The notes under the pieces: model-generated
What the model saw: the letters and a program-made list of their open reading frames with translations, nothing else
What the model was told of the DNA's origin: nothing
The model's database searches: none
Origin: Caldilineaceae bacterium
GTDB lineage: Bacteria > Chloroflexota > Anaerolineae > Caldilineales > Caldilineaceae
Direction: 5' to 3'
Assembly (NCBI GenBank): GCA_026708085.1
Contig: JAPOVP010000056.1
Coordinates: 111,920-175,919 of the forward strand
DNA length: 64,000 nt
Part shown: piece by piece, positions 32,669 through 43,044 of the stretch
How the letters are laid out: each line of letters starts with the position of its first letter
Position numbering within the stretch: position 1 is the first letter of the stretch
Position numbers and translations under genes: made by a program

Positions 32669-35644
32669 CTACTCGCTGCCGCCCGGCGGCAATGAGGCGT
32701 GGCAGGCGACCCATTCGGACCCCCCATAAACGTCGTACGCCTCGAAGACAAGCCGCGACTGCGGCGTGATGCCGGGAATCTCTCCGCTGAGCGTGATCGT
32801 GTTCTCTTCCGTCGATACCGCGACACTGACGTCGCTCAGATAGACGCCGCCACCGCTTTTCCTCAGCCGCCAGGCGCCGGCCTGAACGGCTTCCCCGATG
32901 GACATCTCAACAGGCCCGCCATATACATCGCCATCCGCACGATGACTGGCGCCCAGCGAGTAGTCAAACCCCCGATGGCCCGTCTCCCGGTCACTGTCCG
33001 CGTCGATCAACACCTCCCATTTATACTCCAACAGATTTCCCAGGATGTTCTCTCGGTTGAACGTCAGCATCTCCGGAAGGTCCCGCAAATGAAACACAAC
33101 CACAAGCCTCTCGCCGGCCAGCGTTGTATTGACTTCGATGATGTCTACATGCGCTGGCAGGGCATACGAGACCTCCCTGAAAACTCTCTGGCCCGGAGTC
33201 ACCGCGGTATCATCGGAATCGCAGGAGGCAGAAACGTTATCCATAGCCGCGCCGGCATGAGTTCGGATCTCCTCGGAGCCGCCGAAGTAGTCAAAGGTCT
33301 TGAATTTGAGCGGGGATGCCGGCGTGATGCCGGGAATCTCTCCCACAAGCGTTATCGTATTGTCGTCGGCGGATACCTCGATGCCGGCCTCCTGAAAGCC
33401 CCCGACGACAATGTCCCCCTTCCGGCCCAGCCTCCAGGCGTTGGTCTCGACAAAGCCCGGCTGCGTCAGCCGCGCAACCCTGTTGCCGTCCCTGGCAGGA
33501 GGATGCACGACATGGATCGCCGACAGCGTGTATTCGAAACCGGCGGGCCCCGTTTCGCCGTCGTTGTCGACGTCGACCGACACCTCCCACAGGTACTCCG
33601 GAACATGGTCCGGCACACCGCTTCTGTCGAACGTCAACCTTTCCGGCACGTCTCTGAGATGGAAGACGACGGTCAGCCTCTCGCCCGATAACTCCGTAGC
33701 AATTTCGATGATGTCGATGTGCGCGGCCAGTTCGGCCGAGCTTTCGTCGCGGACGGTCCGGCCGGGCGTGACGATGGCTGTATCAGGTGAAGTCGGGCCG
33801 GGGGACGGGCGACCCAGGCCAACTGGGGAACGACAGCCGATTTCCTCCGCGCCGCCCAGATAATCATAAGCCCCGAACGCAAGCTCTGAATCCTGCGTGA
33901 TCCCGGGGATTTCTCCGGAAAGCGTTATCGTATCCTCTTCGGCCGACACCTCGAGGCGCGCGTCTTCAAGGTATTCGATATCGGGTACTGCATTCCTCAG
34001 AGGGTTCAGTTTCCAGGTATTGGTTTGCACATTGTCCGTCGATATCGCCGTGCTCTGAGCGCGGCCTCTGAACGGGTAAGATACAAAATGCATGGCCGAA
34101 AGGACATACTCGAATCCGTTCCGGCCTGTACTCCGGTCGCCGTCCACATCGACCGATACCTCCCAGCTGTACTCTGAGACATTCGCAGGCACACCTTCTC
34201 TGTCAAACGTCAATCTCTCCGGAACGTCCTTGAGATGGAAGACAACCGTCAGGGTCTCCCCCGCAAGCGAAGTGTCAATATCGGTGATGTCAAAGTGCGC
34301 GGCCTTCTCGTCCGAAACTCCGTTGACGATGTTTTGCCCCAGAACATACCCATCACCGGAATCACACGGGCTGACGGGTGCGATCAGGCGTGCCGGGGCA
34401 TAACATCCGACGTCGTCGGATCCGCCCAAATACTCAGAAGTCCTGAACACAAGCCGCGAGTCTGCCGTGATTCCGGGAATGTAGCCGGAAAGCGTGATCG
34501 TGTCCGCCTCCGCCGACACCGCCAGGATGGCGCCCCGAACCGACGAGATTATCATCGGTTCCATCTTCCACACGCCGGCCTCCGCCTTGCTCTCTATGGG
34601 AACGTCAAAGTCGATCTCCCTTTCAGATGGAAACACAATGTGATAGGCGGACAGCAGCGCGTCGAAGCCGCCGTCGCCGGTCGTCGGGTCGTTGTCAACG
34701 TCGATGGCCGCCCCCCACATGTACTCCACTGCATTTCTCTCGACTCCCGTTCGGTTGAAGGTCAACGTATCCGGCACGTCGCGCAGATGGAAAACAACCG
34801 TCAACGTCTCCCCGGACAGAGAACTGCTGACTTCGGTAATGTCCATGTACCCATTCGCGGCGTCTTCCTGCCCGTCGAACGGCAGCACAAGCGCCTGAGT
34901 AAACATCTGCTTTTCCGTACTGGCATGCGCAATGTCTTCCGCCTCGTCTGCCACGGTCTGCCCCGGTGTGATAGCATACGCGCCGGAGCTGCACCACCAC
35001 GAGCTTGTAATGTGAATGTACGAATCGTGGCACGCTATCTGATCCAATCCGCCCATTTCCAATGCATCACGGGTCGCAAACGCCAGCCGCGATTCGGAGG
35101 TTATGCCGGGTATCGCGCCAGCGAGGGTTACCGTGTCCGCCTCGGGAGAGGCCTCCAGCCTTGCGATCGCAAATACACTGGTGGAACCATCGTTGTTTAT
35201 CTCCCAGACACCGGCCCGCAGGATCTCCCCGATCGGTGCGGTCCTGTTCCGCCGCTCTTCCGACGCGCCTACGAAATGGTAGGCGTTCAGCAGGGCATCA
35301 AACCCGCCGGGACCGGTGCTGCGGTCGTTGTCCACGTCGATCGCCACCTCCCACTCGAACACCTTTGTATCCAGCCCAAATTGCCATCGATTAAAGGTCA
35401 GGGTGTCCGGAAGGTCTCTCAGATGGAAGACGACCGTCAGCGTCTCACCTGACAGCGAGCTGCCGATCTCAGTGATGTCAATATGCGCGGCGGCCACGTC
35501 CGAGACGGCATCGGTTACCGTGTCGCCCGGCACAATCGGATCCACCGAACTGCATGGGTCGGCCTCCTGCGCCCGCACAGGGAGTGACCCTGAAGCCAGC
35601 AATAGCGCCAGGACAAGAAGCCGGGAAATTATCTTGATCTTCAT
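32669..35644 (-). CDS. Secreted protein of five homologous ~190-residue repeats
   Basis: 991 residues from the chosen ATG at 35644, which has GGGAG about 9 bases upstream and a signal peptide (KIISRLLVLALLLASGSLPV, cleavage after VRA). An in-frame Met 14 codons upstream gives no signal. Five units follow, each with HIDITEIGSSLSGETLTVVF, then FHLRDLPDTLTFNR, a calcium-like VDVDNDRSTG segment, GFDALLNAYH and IPGITSESRLAF. The VDVDNDxxTG loops look like calcium-binding or dockerin-like turns. I do not recognise the family; a beta-sandwich surface or matrix protein is likely. Confidence 0.8.
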   Translation of the reverse strand: MKIKIISRLLVLALLLASGSLPVRAQEADPCSSVDPIVPGDTVTDAVSDVAAAHIDITEIGSSLSGETLTVVFHLRDLPDTLTFNRWQFGLDTKVFEWEVAIDVDNDRSTGPGGFDALLNAYHFVGASEERRNRTAPIGEILRAGVWEINNDGSTSVFAIARLEASPEADTVTLAGAIPGITSESRLAFATRDALEMGGLDQIACHDSYIHITSSWWCSSGAYAITPGQTVADEAEDIAHASTEKQMFTQALVLPFDGQEDAANGYMDITEVSSSLSGETLTVVFHLRDVPDTLTFNRTGVERNAVEYMWGAAIDVDNDPTTGDGGFDALLSAYHIVFPSEREIDFDVPIESKAEAGVWKMEPMIISSVRGAILAVSAEADTITLSGYIPGITADSRLVFRTSEYLGGSDDVGCYAPARLIAPVSPCDSGDGYVLGQNIVNGVSDEKAAHFDITDIDTSLAGETLTVVFHLKDVPERLTFDREGVPANVSEYSWEVSVDVDGDRSTGRNGFEYVLSAMHFVSYPFRGRAQSTAISTDNVQTNTWKLNPLRNAVPDIEYLEDARLEVSAEEDTITLSGEIPGITQDSELAFGAYDYLGGAEEIGCRSPVGLGRPSPGPTSPDTAIVTPGRTVRDESSAELAAHIDIIEIATELSGERLTVVFHLRDVPERLTFDRSGVPDHVPEYLWEVSVDVDNDGETGPAGFEYTLSAIHVVHPPARDGNRVARLTQPGFVETNAWRLGRKGDIVVGGFQEAGIEVSADDNTITLVGEIPGITPASPLKFKTFDYFGGSEEIRTHAGAAMDNVSASCDSDDTAVTPGQRVFREVSYALPAHVDIIEVNTTLAGERLVVVFHLRDLPEMLTFNRENILGNLLEYKWEVLIDADSDRETGHRGFDYSLGASHRADGDVYGGPVEMSIGEAVQAGAWRLRKSGGGVYLSDVSVAVSTEENTITLSGEIPGITPQSRLVFEAYDVYGGSEWVACHASLPPGGSE

Positions 35645-36208
35645 TGTCAGTTCTCCCACAATACAGCCTTGGAAGGTCATCAGCATGTAAATTAGCGTTT
35701 CCTCAATGGCAATCTTGTGTCAGCATGCTTGGGAACGGTACGGTAGGGAAGTTTGTGCCACCGCTCCGAACTCTGTGGGCGGCGGCGCACTGCAAGCTGC
35801 GGGTTGCCGGTGGATTCTCACCTTACACCGCAGGTCGCTTCCCGTCCATCTCTTCAGTCTTAAGCAGGGCACACTCGGCTGGTTCCGGGCGGTTGACGCC
35901 GCGGGTCCAGCCGCGGGCGGCGCCCGCGGCGATCAATACGCGTCATACGGCCGCGCTGCGTACCAACGCTGCGCTGCCGGCGCATGGGGTGCGGCTATGT
36001 CAATTTGAGAAGGGGGAACCGCAACGGGGGAAGGATCCTGGGCGTTGTTCGTTTTCAGGTTCGAGTATTTGGTATTGCGTCTTGGGATGACGCCCTCGGG
36101 CAACAGGCTGAGGTTTTCACCTCCACCGCATGAACTGCAGCCCAGCCCACCACCGGCAAGCCGCAAAGACCAGCAACCACAAACTAAGAACCCGCAACTC
36201 GAAACTCG
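35645..36208. other. Gap between two leftward genes, with repeat arms
   Basis: 564 bases. Its right end (36045-36212) carries heptamer-type DNA: GTTTTCAGGTTCGAG on the left and GCAACTCGAAACTCGCT on the right, abutting the end of the oxidoreductase gene. No gene recognised in the rest; the promoter of the five-repeat protein should lie at 35650-35750 but no clear boxes are seen. Confidence 0.45.
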
Positions 36209-36212
36209 CTAC
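36045..36212. repeat. Heptanucleotide-type repeat locus
   Basis: Left arm GTTTTCAGGTTCGAGTATTTGG and right arm CAACTCGAAACTCGCT are of the same sequence family as the other intergenic arrays and are partly complementary. The register is less clean than elsewhere. Confidence 0.55.
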
Positions 36213-38425
36213 ACCCGCTCCACGTGCACCCGTACATCGTAGAAGCTGCCCGACGCGCCCATGTCGGTCTCGTCCTGCGGTGTCAGCTGGTTGACGTTGC
36301 GGCCGTCCACGCTGTGTTTGTTCCACCAGATGCCCGGCGCCAGCACCGTGCCGGCCATGATGTCGTCGGTCACGCGCGCGGTCAGGCGCACCTCGCCCAG
36401 CCCGTTCCAGACGCGCAGCCGCGCGCCGTCGTCGATGCGGCGCACGCTCGCGTCCTGCGGATGGATCCACAGCAGCGGCTCCTTTTCCCGCCCGCGAAAC
36501 CGCTCCAGGTTCGAAAACGACGAGTTGAGGAAGGAGTGCGCCGGCGGCGAGATACAGGCCAGGGTGCTGTCGACGGCGCGCGCGCCGCGCGCGCCGTTTG
36601 CCCGCTCCTCACCGTTCCCGCCGGCCAGCGTCCACTGGCCGCCGGCCACCGAATTCGGCGGCGTATAGGTTGGCAGCGGATCGTAGCCGTCGCGCGCCAT
36701 GCGCTCGCTGTAGAATTCGCACTTGCCGCTCGGCGTGGGGAAGTTGCCTTGCGCAAACGGCAGAAACGGCTGCGGCAGGTTGAGGCGCACGAACCCCTTC
36801 TCCAGCAGGGCATCCCACGTCACCGGTTCGTAGAGCGGATGATTCTGCGCCGCGACAAAGTTGCGCAGGACCGTCTCGTCGTCCTCGTAAAAGGCGCTGT
36901 CGGTGTAGCCCATCGCCTGCGCCAGCCCGCGGAAGATGGCGCTGTTGGGCCGCGTCTCCGCCACCGGCGTAATCGCCGGCCGGTTCAGCGCCAGGTAATG
37001 ATGGCCGTACATCCGTTGCAGGTCCCAGTGCTCCGCCTGCGTTGTCGCCGGCAGCAGGTAATCGGCGTAGTCGGCGGTGTCGGTCTGGAAATGCTCCAGC
37101 ACGACTGTGAAGAGGTCTTCGCGCGCCAGCCCGGCCTGGACCGCGGCCTGGTCCGGCGTGACCGCGGCCGGGTTGCTGTTGTAGACGATCAGCGCCTTCA
37201 CCGGCGGGCCGGCCGCCGCGGGCGACGGTTTTCTGTCCACCGGCCGCGGCGCGTAGTGGGCCGTGGCCAGCCGCGTCCGGTCCAGGCTGAGCGCGTCGCC
37301 GAGGCGGTTCATGTTGATCGTACGCGGGATGCGGCCCTGCTGCAGGTCGGGCCGCTGCAGGCCGGTCGTCTCCAGCTGGCGCAGCTGCCCGCTCGTGCTG
37401 AGCTGGATGCCGCCGCCCCGCTCGCGCCACGCTCCCACGAGCGCCGGCAGACAGGTGATGTTGCGCATTGCCATGCCGCCGCCGTAATGGCGCTGCATGC
37501 CGTAGTTGACGCGGATTGCGGCCGGCCGCGTCGTCGCGTATTCGCGCGCCAGCCGGCTGATGCGTTCGGCCGGGATGCCGGTGATCTCGGCGGCCCGCTG
37601 CGGCGTCCATTCCTGCACCCGCTGCGCCAGCTGCTCGAAGCCGACCGTGTAGGCCGCAACGTAGTCGCCGTCGTGCAGCCCGGCGTCGATGATCTCGTGC
37701 ATCAGCGCCAGCGCGAGCGCGCCGTCGGTCCCTGGCCGGAGCGGGAGCCACTCGTCGGCCGCGCGCGCGGTGCGCGTACGCGCCGGGTCGATGACGATGA
37801 CGCGTGCGCCCTGCTTGCGCGCGGCCTGGATGAACGGCCACAGGTGCAGGTTGCTCGTCAGCGTGTTGCTGCCCCAGATCAGGATCAGCCGCGCGTGCGC
37901 GAAGTCCTCCGGCTCTATGCCTATGGTCGAGCCGATCGTGTAGAGGTAGCCCTCGAAGCCGGCCTCCGAGCAGATCGTGCGCGCCAGGCGGCTGGCGCCC
38001 ATCTGCTGGAAGAAGCGGTCCGACATGCCATGCTGCTGCAGCCAGCCCATCGTGCCGGCGTAGGAGTAGGGCAGCACCGCCTCCGCGCCCCAGGCGTCGA
38101 TTATCTCCCGCAGCCGCGCCGCGATCCCGGCCAGCGCCTCGTTCCACGAGATGCGCTCGAAGCGGCCGCTGCCCTTCGGCCCCACGCGGCGCTGCGGATG
38201 GCGCAGCCGATCGGCGTGGTAGACCCGTTCGAGGTAGCGGTCGACCTTGCCGCAGAGGGTGCCCTGCGTCACGGGATGGTCGGGGTGGCCCCAGATGTCG
38301 AGCGCGCGCCCGTCCTTGCGGTCGACCGCGATCTGCCAGCTGCAGGTGTCCGGGCAGTCGTGCGGGCAGGCGCCGGTTACGATGCGGACGGTGGGGTCGT
38401 TGCGGTAGAGTGCGGGGTTGGGCAT
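36209..38425 (-). CDS. Molybdopterin-dependent oxidoreductase (DMSO reductase family)
   Basis: 738 residues. The N-terminus has a 4Fe-4S site (CPHDCPDTC, Cys 20/24/28, plus Cys of TLCGK near 58). Then come the molybdopterin domains: [47 protein letters not shown], and a C-terminal dinucleotide-binding domain ([20 protein letters not shown]). There is no Tat signal, so it is cytoplasmic, like CISM-type oxidoreductases. The residue before TSNLH that would bind Mo is not Cys or Sec. A segment near residues 605-640 is rich in Arg/Ala and looks like an insertion. No small subunit is adjacent; substrate unknown. Confidence 0.9.
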   Translation of the reverse strand: MPNPALYRNDPTVRIVTGACPHDCPDTCSWQIAVDRKDGRALDIWGHPDHPVTQGTLCGKVDRYLERVYHADRLRHPQRRVGPKGSGRFERISWNEALAGIAARLREIIDAWGAEAVLPYSYAGTMGWLQQHGMSDRFFQQMGASRLARTICSEAGFEGYLYTIGSTIGIEPEDFAHARLILIWGSNTLTSNLHLWPFIQAARKQGARVIVIDPARTRTARAADEWLPLRPGTDGALALALMHEIIDAGLHDGDYVAAYTVGFEQLAQRVQEWTPQRAAEITGIPAERISRLAREYATTRPAAIRVNYGMQRHYGGGMAMRNITCLPALVGAWRERGGGIQLSTSGQLRQLETTGLQRPDLQQGRIPRTINMNRLGDALSLDRTRLATAHYAPRPVDRKPSPAAAGPPVKALIVYNSNPAAVTPDQAAVQAGLAREDLFTVVLEHFQTDTADYADYLLPATTQAEHWDLQRMYGHHYLALNRPAITPVAETRPNSAIFRGLAQAMGYTDSAFYEDDETVLRNFVAAQNHPLYEPVTWDALLEKGFVRLNLPQPFLPFAQGNFPTPSGKCEFYSERMARDGYDPLPTYTPPNSVAGGQWTLAGGNGEERANGARGARAVDSTLACISPPAHSFLNSSFSNLERFRGREKEPLLWIHPQDASVRRIDDGARLRVWNGLGEVRLTARVTDDIMAGTVLAPGIWWNKHSVDGRNVNQLTPQDETDMGASGSFYDVRVHVERV

Positions 38426-39209
38426 CTTGATGGTCTCAAGTTGGCGGTTTTGGACTCCTGGCAGGAGTCAGGGCCTGGAGAAAGCGGTTCGGGCGGCAAT
38501 GTCGATCAGTGCCGCTTTCAGCGCGGGCGCATTATATCACACACCGGCTCGAGTCGGCGGGCGTACGGCCGAACGGGGTGCAGCCGGTGGTGAGATTCTT
38601 CCGGAATCGGTACTTTCGCGCCACCCCCCTTGACCCCGGCCTGCCGTCCTGCTATATTCAGCGCAAGGTCGGCCCGCCCACGATCCAGGGTCGCACAAAG
38701 AGTTCAACTGCCTGGAGCCCCCCAGGAAACGCGTCATCATCCAACCGCGATCTTTCTCGCGCCGTTCATCCCCATCGCGCTCCTTGCCCAGGACGAACTC
38801 GCCCTCGTCAGTCTCGCCGAGAGGCTGACGGCCCCTACTGAAACCGTCACAGATCCGGCCGGCCGCGTCACCGCCCTGACGTCTATATGGAAAGGCCCCG
38901 GCGCGGAACCGACGAACGACGGCTGCGTGCCCGCCCTCCCCGATTCCCTACGGGAGGCAACCGTCATCGCATACAGAGAGGCCTTCGATGAATGGCTCGA
39001 CCCGACTTAACCCCGCTTCACAGGTCTCGACATTCCCGACGACAGCGGCGGGCTTTCCAGCTGCGCGCTGCGCAAGCGGACCGGGGAATACTCGATACCG
39101 GATTGGACTGAATTCCGTTGAGCTATAAAGGTGAAGACGTGCATCGAAAAGGTTGTCCGGCTTCGCCGGCCGCCGGCCGGCTGCCACTCTTCTGAAAAGG
39201 ATAACAGCA
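38426..39209. other. Gap with a good promoter but no recognised gene
   Basis: 784 bases between divergent genes. A rightward promoter is at 38630-38658. Downstream, 38740-39010 is an open frame (AIFLAPFIPIALLAQDEL and similar) without a start codon placed well after the promoter, which I cannot assign; it may be a decayed gene or the region may encode an RNA. Confidence 0.45.
38630..38658 (+). promoter_or_regulatory. Sigma70-type promoter candidate
   Basis: TTGACC (38630-38635), 17 bases, TATATT (38653-38658). Five of six matches in each box. No clear gene starts within 500 bases downstream. Confidence 0.6.
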
Positions 39210-39560
39210 ATGACGCAAGGTATCGCCACGCAAGTCCACAACGGTTATGTGAAGACTAGCTTGAGCATGATGGATGTTCTCGGACACTTCATCATCTGGC
39301 TCTTTATCTCCGTGATAACGCTTGGAATCGGGCTCTTTTTCTGGCCCTACGCAGCAGCCAAGCTGATTATCAATTCGGTAGAGCTTGAAGACGGAAGGAG
39401 GTCTTCTATCGGCCGGCTACAATGCGACTTCAGTTTTGGATCGCAGATAGGCCACATAATCCTGTGGATACTTCTATCCGTTGTAACCCTCGGTCTGGCA
39501 TACCCCTTCTATCTGTTCGGTGTGGCGCGCACCGTCATTGACAACACGAGGATCGTGTAG
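39210..39560 (+). CDS. Small two-to-three-helix membrane protein
   Basis: 116 residues. ATG 39210 has AAAAGG about 9 bases upstream. Two strongly hydrophobic segments, HFIIWLFISVITLGIGLFFWPYAA (written here in part: residues about 25-48) and the segment at about 80-105, contain the matching motif ISVITLGIG and LSVVTLGLA, so the protein is an internal duplication of a membrane hairpin. I believe it falls in a DUF898/DUF6693-like group of unknown function. It stands alone, before the glnA region. Confidence 0.75.
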   Translation: MTQGIATQVHNGYVKTSLSMMDVLGHFIIWLFISVITLGIGLFFWPYAAAKLIINSVELEDGRRSSIGRLQCDFSFGSQIGHIILWILLSVVTLGLAYPFYLFGVARTVIDNTRIV

Positions 39561-40011
39561 CCGATTCCCCGTTACGATGAGGGCCTGCACAAACCGTATC
39601 ACCCTTCGCCCCGGCGCAGCGCGGCCGGCGTTTTCGCGTGCGGGGTGCGCGCGCCCGGGGCGCCAAAGCAGGCGTACACAGCAGACGCACACAGTAGGCG
39701 CACACAGTAGGCGTACACAGCAGACGCACACAGTAGGCGCACACAGTAGGCGCACACAGTAGGCGCACACAGTAGGCGCACTCGGCGCACGAAGATGCCG
39801 ACTCACGGGATCATACAAATTGCACAAAGAAAATTGGGCAATCGTTATTCGCTTTGTCCATGAATGCGCCGCCCATCGCGGTTATACTATGACAACTATT
39901 GCTCTTTAAGCATACAGTTTTCAGGTCATCTTTTGAGTGCGGTCGCGCCTGCCCGGCGCCGGTTGCAGCCAAAACGGACCCCACGCCATCTGCGAAAGGA
40001 TTGATCGAGGA
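39561..40011. other. glnA upstream region with 13-bp minisatellite
   Basis: 451 bases. Holds nine tandem 13-base units (39673-39789) and a possible -10 box TATACT at 39883-39888 without a well-placed -35. The glnA leader would be about 115 nt. No gene recognised. Confidence 0.55.
39673..39789 (+). repeat. 13-bp tandem repeat, nine units
   Basis: Unit CGCACACAGTAGG in exact register from 39673; variants CGTACACAGCAGA at 39673 and 39712, last unit degenerate. The higher-order pattern (variant, two standard, variant, four standard) shows block duplication. Confidence 0.9.
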
Positions 40012-41427
40012 ATGAAACTCAACGTAAGCAGCAAAGCCGACCTGGTCAGCGCCATCCAGGACAACCACATTCAGATGGTGGACGTCAAGTTCACCGACCT
40101 GTTCGGCCAGTGGCATCACTTCACGATTCCGGTCGAGGAGTTCGACGCCGATGAGGCGGTCGATGAAGGGCTGGGCTTCGACGGCTCCTCAATCCGCGGC
40201 TTCCAGAGCATCGAGAACAGTGACATGGTGCTGCGCCTGGACCCGACGACCGCGATCATCGACCCGATCTGCGCCATGCCGACGCTCAGCGCCATCTGCA
40301 ACGTCCACGACCCGCTGTCGGGCGAGGCCTACAGCCGCGACCCGCGCCACGTCGCCGGCAAGGCGGTCAGCTACGTCGAATCGCAGGGCACCGCCGATAC
40401 GATCTACGTCGGGCCGGAGGCTGAGTTCTTTATTTTTGACGCCGTCTCCTACGAGGCCGGCCAGCACACCGCCGGTTACTACGTCGACAGCGTCGAGGCG
40501 CCGTGGAACTCGGGCGACATGAGCGGCGGCCACTCTGTCGGCCTCAAGCGGGGCTACTTCCCCGTCTCGCCGTACGACACGCTGCAGGATGTGCGCTCGG
40601 AGATGACGCGCAAGATGATCGATGCCGGCATCGACATCGAGGTGCATCACCACGAGGTCGGCACCGCGGGCCAGGCCGAGATCGACATGAAGTTCAAGCC
40701 GCTGGTGCAGATGGCCGACCAGGTGCAGCTCTACAAGTACATCATCAAGAACGTGGCCAAGGCGAACGACAAGACGGTCACCTTCATGCCCAAGCCCCTC
40801 TACGAGGACAACGGCTCCGGCATGCACACGCACCTGAGCTTCTGGAAAGGCGGCGACCCGCTCTTTGCCGGCGACCAGTACGCCGGCCTGAGCGAGATGG
40901 CGCTGCACTTCACCGGCGGCCTGCTCAAGCACATCAACGCGCTGCTGGCATTCTGCGCGCCGCTGACCAACAGCTACCGCCGCCTGGTGCCCGGTTACGA
41001 GGCCCCGGTGGTCGTGGCCTACTCGGCCCGCAACCGCTCGGCGGCCTGCCGCATCCCGATGTACAGCCAGTCGCCCAAGAGCAAGCGCATCGAGTTCCGC
41101 TGCCCCGACCCCGGCGCGAACCCGTACCTGGCCTTCGCCGCCATGATCATGGCCGGCATGGACGGCATCAGGAACCAGATCGACCCCGGTGACCCGGCTG
41201 AGATCGACCTGTACGAAGAGGATGTCCTGAAAGAGGTGGAGATGGTCAAGGGCAGCCTGGGCGAGGTTCTCGACGCGCTCGAAGATGACAGCGACTTCCT
41301 GCTCGAAGGCGGCGTCTTCACGCCCGACCTGCTCGAGGCCTACATCGAGTACAAGCGCCTCGAAGAGGTCGATCCCGTGCGCCTGCGCCCGCATCCGCAG
41401 GAGTTCGTGATGTACTACGGCATCTAG
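40012..41427 (+). CDS. glnA: Glutamine synthetase type I (beta-like)
   Basis: 471 residues, full length for GSI. It makes glutamine from glutamate, ammonia and ATP. Signatures: [20 protein letters not shown] (N-terminal), the ATP site [17 protein letters not shown], and [19 protein letters not shown]. The position that is the feedback Arg of GSI-alpha enzymes is occupied differently (GFQSI), marking a beta-type enzyme. The adenylylation loop NLYDLP is only weakly kept (DLYEED near 400), so control by adenylylation is doubtful. GAGGA directly precedes the ATG. A terminator follows at 41516. The next gene is a second GS of the alpha type. Confidence 0.95.
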   Translation: MKLNVSSKADLVSAIQDNHIQMVDVKFTDLFGQWHHFTIPVEEFDADEAVDEGLGFDGSSIRGFQSIENSDMVLRLDPTTAIIDPICAMPTLSAICNVHDPLSGEAYSRDPRHVAGKAVSYVESQGTADTIYVGPEAEFFIFDAVSYEAGQHTAGYYVDSVEAPWNSGDMSGGHSVGLKRGYFPVSPYDTLQDVRSEMTRKMIDAGIDIEVHHHEVGTAGQAEIDMKFKPLVQMADQVQLYKYIIKNVAKANDKTVTFMPKPLYEDNGSGMHTHLSFWKGGDPLFAGDQYAGLSEMALHFTGGLLKHINALLAFCAPLTNSYRRLVPGYEAPVVVAYSARNRSAACRIPMYSQSPKSKRIEFRCPDPGANPYLAFAAMIMAGMDGIRNQIDPGDPAEIDLYEEDVLKEVEMVKGSLGEVLDALEDDSDFLLEGGVFTPDLLEAYIEYKRLEEVDPVRLRPHPQEFVMYYGI

Positions 41428-41433
41428 GATTTT

Positions 41434-41500
41434 TCAGCTTTGTGTTTCTGGTTTTTAGTGTTCGCTCGATCTATGACTAAGAACAAGAAACCGACTGTTT
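41434..41500 (+). repeat. Fold-back heptanucleotide repeat after glnA
   Basis: TTTCTGGTTTTTAGT on the left is largely complementary to ACTAAGAACAAGAAA on the right. It starts within 10 bases of the glnA stop. Confidence 0.75.
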
Positions 41501-41515
41501 ACAGATTCTGACAGC

Positions 41516-41556
41516 AAAGGGGGCGGCGCGTGGCAGTGTGCCTGCCCCCTTTTTCT
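41516..41556 (+). terminator. Intrinsic terminator of glnA
   Basis: AAAGGGGGC (41516-41524) pairs with GCCCCCTTT (41544-41552) around a 19-base loop, followed by TTCTT. It is bracketed by two heptamer fold-backs. Confidence 0.8.
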
Positions 41557-41579
41557 TCCATACCGACGGTTGCAAAGTT

Positions 41580-41660
41580 TTCAGCGTTCAACCTCTCGTC
41601 TTCAGTGTCCGTCCGCTACCAACTGAAAACTAGAAACCGACGACTGAAAACTATCTGAAA
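41580..41660 (+). repeat. Fold-back heptanucleotide repeat before second GS gene
   Basis: Left arm GTTTTCAG...GTCTTCAGT and right arm ACTGAAAACTAG...GACTGAAAAC pair imperfectly over about 30 bases. It ends just before the ribosome site of the gene at 41674. Confidence 0.8.
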
Positions 41661-41673
41661 GGGGAACGCAAGT

Positions 41674-43035
41674 ATGCAATTGGATGCATTCACCGATGAT
41701 AGGCTGATGGAGGCGCTCGAGGGGATCGACGATACGATCAAACGCCATAATGTGCGTTTTGTGCGTCTGCAGTTCAGCGATATCGTGGGCATCGTCAAAC
41801 AGGTTACGATCCCGATTGAGTTGTGGGACCGTGCGATTGAGAATGGTGTCTGGTTCGACGGCAGCTCGATCGAAGGCTTCGCCCGCATCGCCGAAAGCGA
41901 CATGTACCTCGTGCCGGACCTGGACACCTTCATGCCGATCCCCTGGGAGATGGAGTTGTCCACCGCGCGCGTCGTCTGCGATGTCTTCACGCCCAACGGC
42001 GATCCTTTCAGCGGCGACCCGCGTTTCATCCTGCGCCGCCAGCTCAACCGCGCCAAGGAGTTGGGTTTCGACTTTCTGGTCGGCCCGGAGCTGGAGTTCT
42101 TCCTCTTCCGCCGCCACCCGGACAACAGCCTCTACCCTCTGACGCCGCACGACGAGGCCGGCTACTTCGACGTCAGCTCCGATTCGGCCCACGGCGTGCG
42201 CAGGCAGATGGTTGACGCGCTCAATGCTCTCGGCATCAAGGTCGAGGCCTCCCACCACGAGGTCGCCAGCGGCCAGAACGAGATCGACTTCCAGTACGGC
42301 CCCGCGCTCGCCGCGGCCGACAATACGATCACCCTGCGCACGACCCTGAAGGCGATCGCGCAGAAGAACGGGCTGCACTGCACCTTCATGCCCAAGCCGA
42401 TCACCGGCGTAAACGGCAGCGGTATGCACGTTCACCAGAGCCTCTGGAAGCATGGCGAGGACGCGACCTGCATGTACGACGAGAGCGACGAGTACGGCCT
42501 CAGCAAGACCGCGCTCCACTTTATCGCCGGTCAGCTGGCGCATGCCGCCGCGATCACGCCGATCATCGCGCCGCTGGTCAACAGCTATAAGCGGCTGGTG
42601 CCCGGCTACGAGGCGCCCGTCTACATTTCGTGGGGGCGCACAAACCGCAGCGCCCTGATCCGCATCCCGCGCATCAACCCCAACCGCCCCCAGAGCACGC
42701 GCTGCGAGTTGCGCTGCCCCGACCCCAGCGCCAATCCCTATCTTGCTTTTGCCGTCATGCTGGCCGCGGGCCTCGACGGCATCGAACGCAAGCTCGACCC
42801 GCCGATGCCGGCCGAAGAGGACCTCTACCAGATGAACGGCGACCGCTCCGGCCTCGAGACGCTGCCGGGCAACCTGGGCGAGGCGCTCGATGCCCTGCGC
42901 CAGGACGAGGTCGTGCAGGACGCGCTCGGTCAGCACGTTTTCGAGCGCTATGTCGAGGCCAAGAACCAGGAGTGGGACAGCTATCGCAACTTTGTCTCGC
43001 AATGGGAGCTGGACCGCTATCTCGGCGTCTATTGA
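41674..43035 (+). CDS. glnA: Glutamine synthetase type I (alpha-like)
   Basis: 453 residues. Signatures WFDGSSIEGFARIAESDMYL, FMPKPITGVNGSGMHVHQSL and NRSALIRIPRI show a complete GSI. The Arg in GFARI corresponds to the feedback-inhibition Arg of Bacillus-type GSI-alpha enzymes, and there is no adenylylation loop, so control is expected by glutamine binding and regulators. It follows the beta-type gene by 246 bases of repeat and terminator, so it likely has its own expression. AAAGGGG precedes the ATG. Two tandem GS isoenzymes may work at different nitrogen levels; alternatively this one may use another amine. Confidence 0.93.
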   Translation: MQLDAFTDDRLMEALEGIDDTIKRHNVRFVRLQFSDIVGIVKQVTIPIELWDRAIENGVWFDGSSIEGFARIAESDMYLVPDLDTFMPIPWEMELSTARVVCDVFTPNGDPFSGDPRFILRRQLNRAKELGFDFLVGPELEFFLFRRHPDNSLYPLTPHDEAGYFDVSSDSAHGVRRQMVDALNALGIKVEASHHEVASGQNEIDFQYGPALAAADNTITLRTTLKAIAQKNGLHCTFMPKPITGVNGSGMHVHQSLWKHGEDATCMYDESDEYGLSKTALHFIAGQLAHAAAITPIIAPLVNSYKRLVPGYEAPVYISWGRTNRSALIRIPRINPNRPQSTRCELRCPDPSANPYLAFAVMLAAGLDGIERKLDPPMPAEEDLYQMNGDRSGLETLPGNLGEALDALRQDEVVQDALGQHVFERYVEAKNQEWDSYRNFVSQWELDRYLGVY

Positions 43036-43044
43036 GCGCTTAAC

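Noticed and set aside
36224..38593. Long plus-strand open frame opposite the molybdopterin oxidoreductase
   Set aside because: Its Arg/Ala/Val-rich composition is a shadow of the minus-strand gene, whose Fe-S and cofactor motifs are clear.
38740..39010. Open frame with a hydrophobic start downstream of the 38630 promoter
   Set aside because: No start codon in a sensible place and no recognised motif; kept only as a possible decayed gene.
39673..39789. 13-bp tandem units as a CRISPR array
   Set aside because: Units are contiguous with no spacers and far too short for CRISPR repeats.
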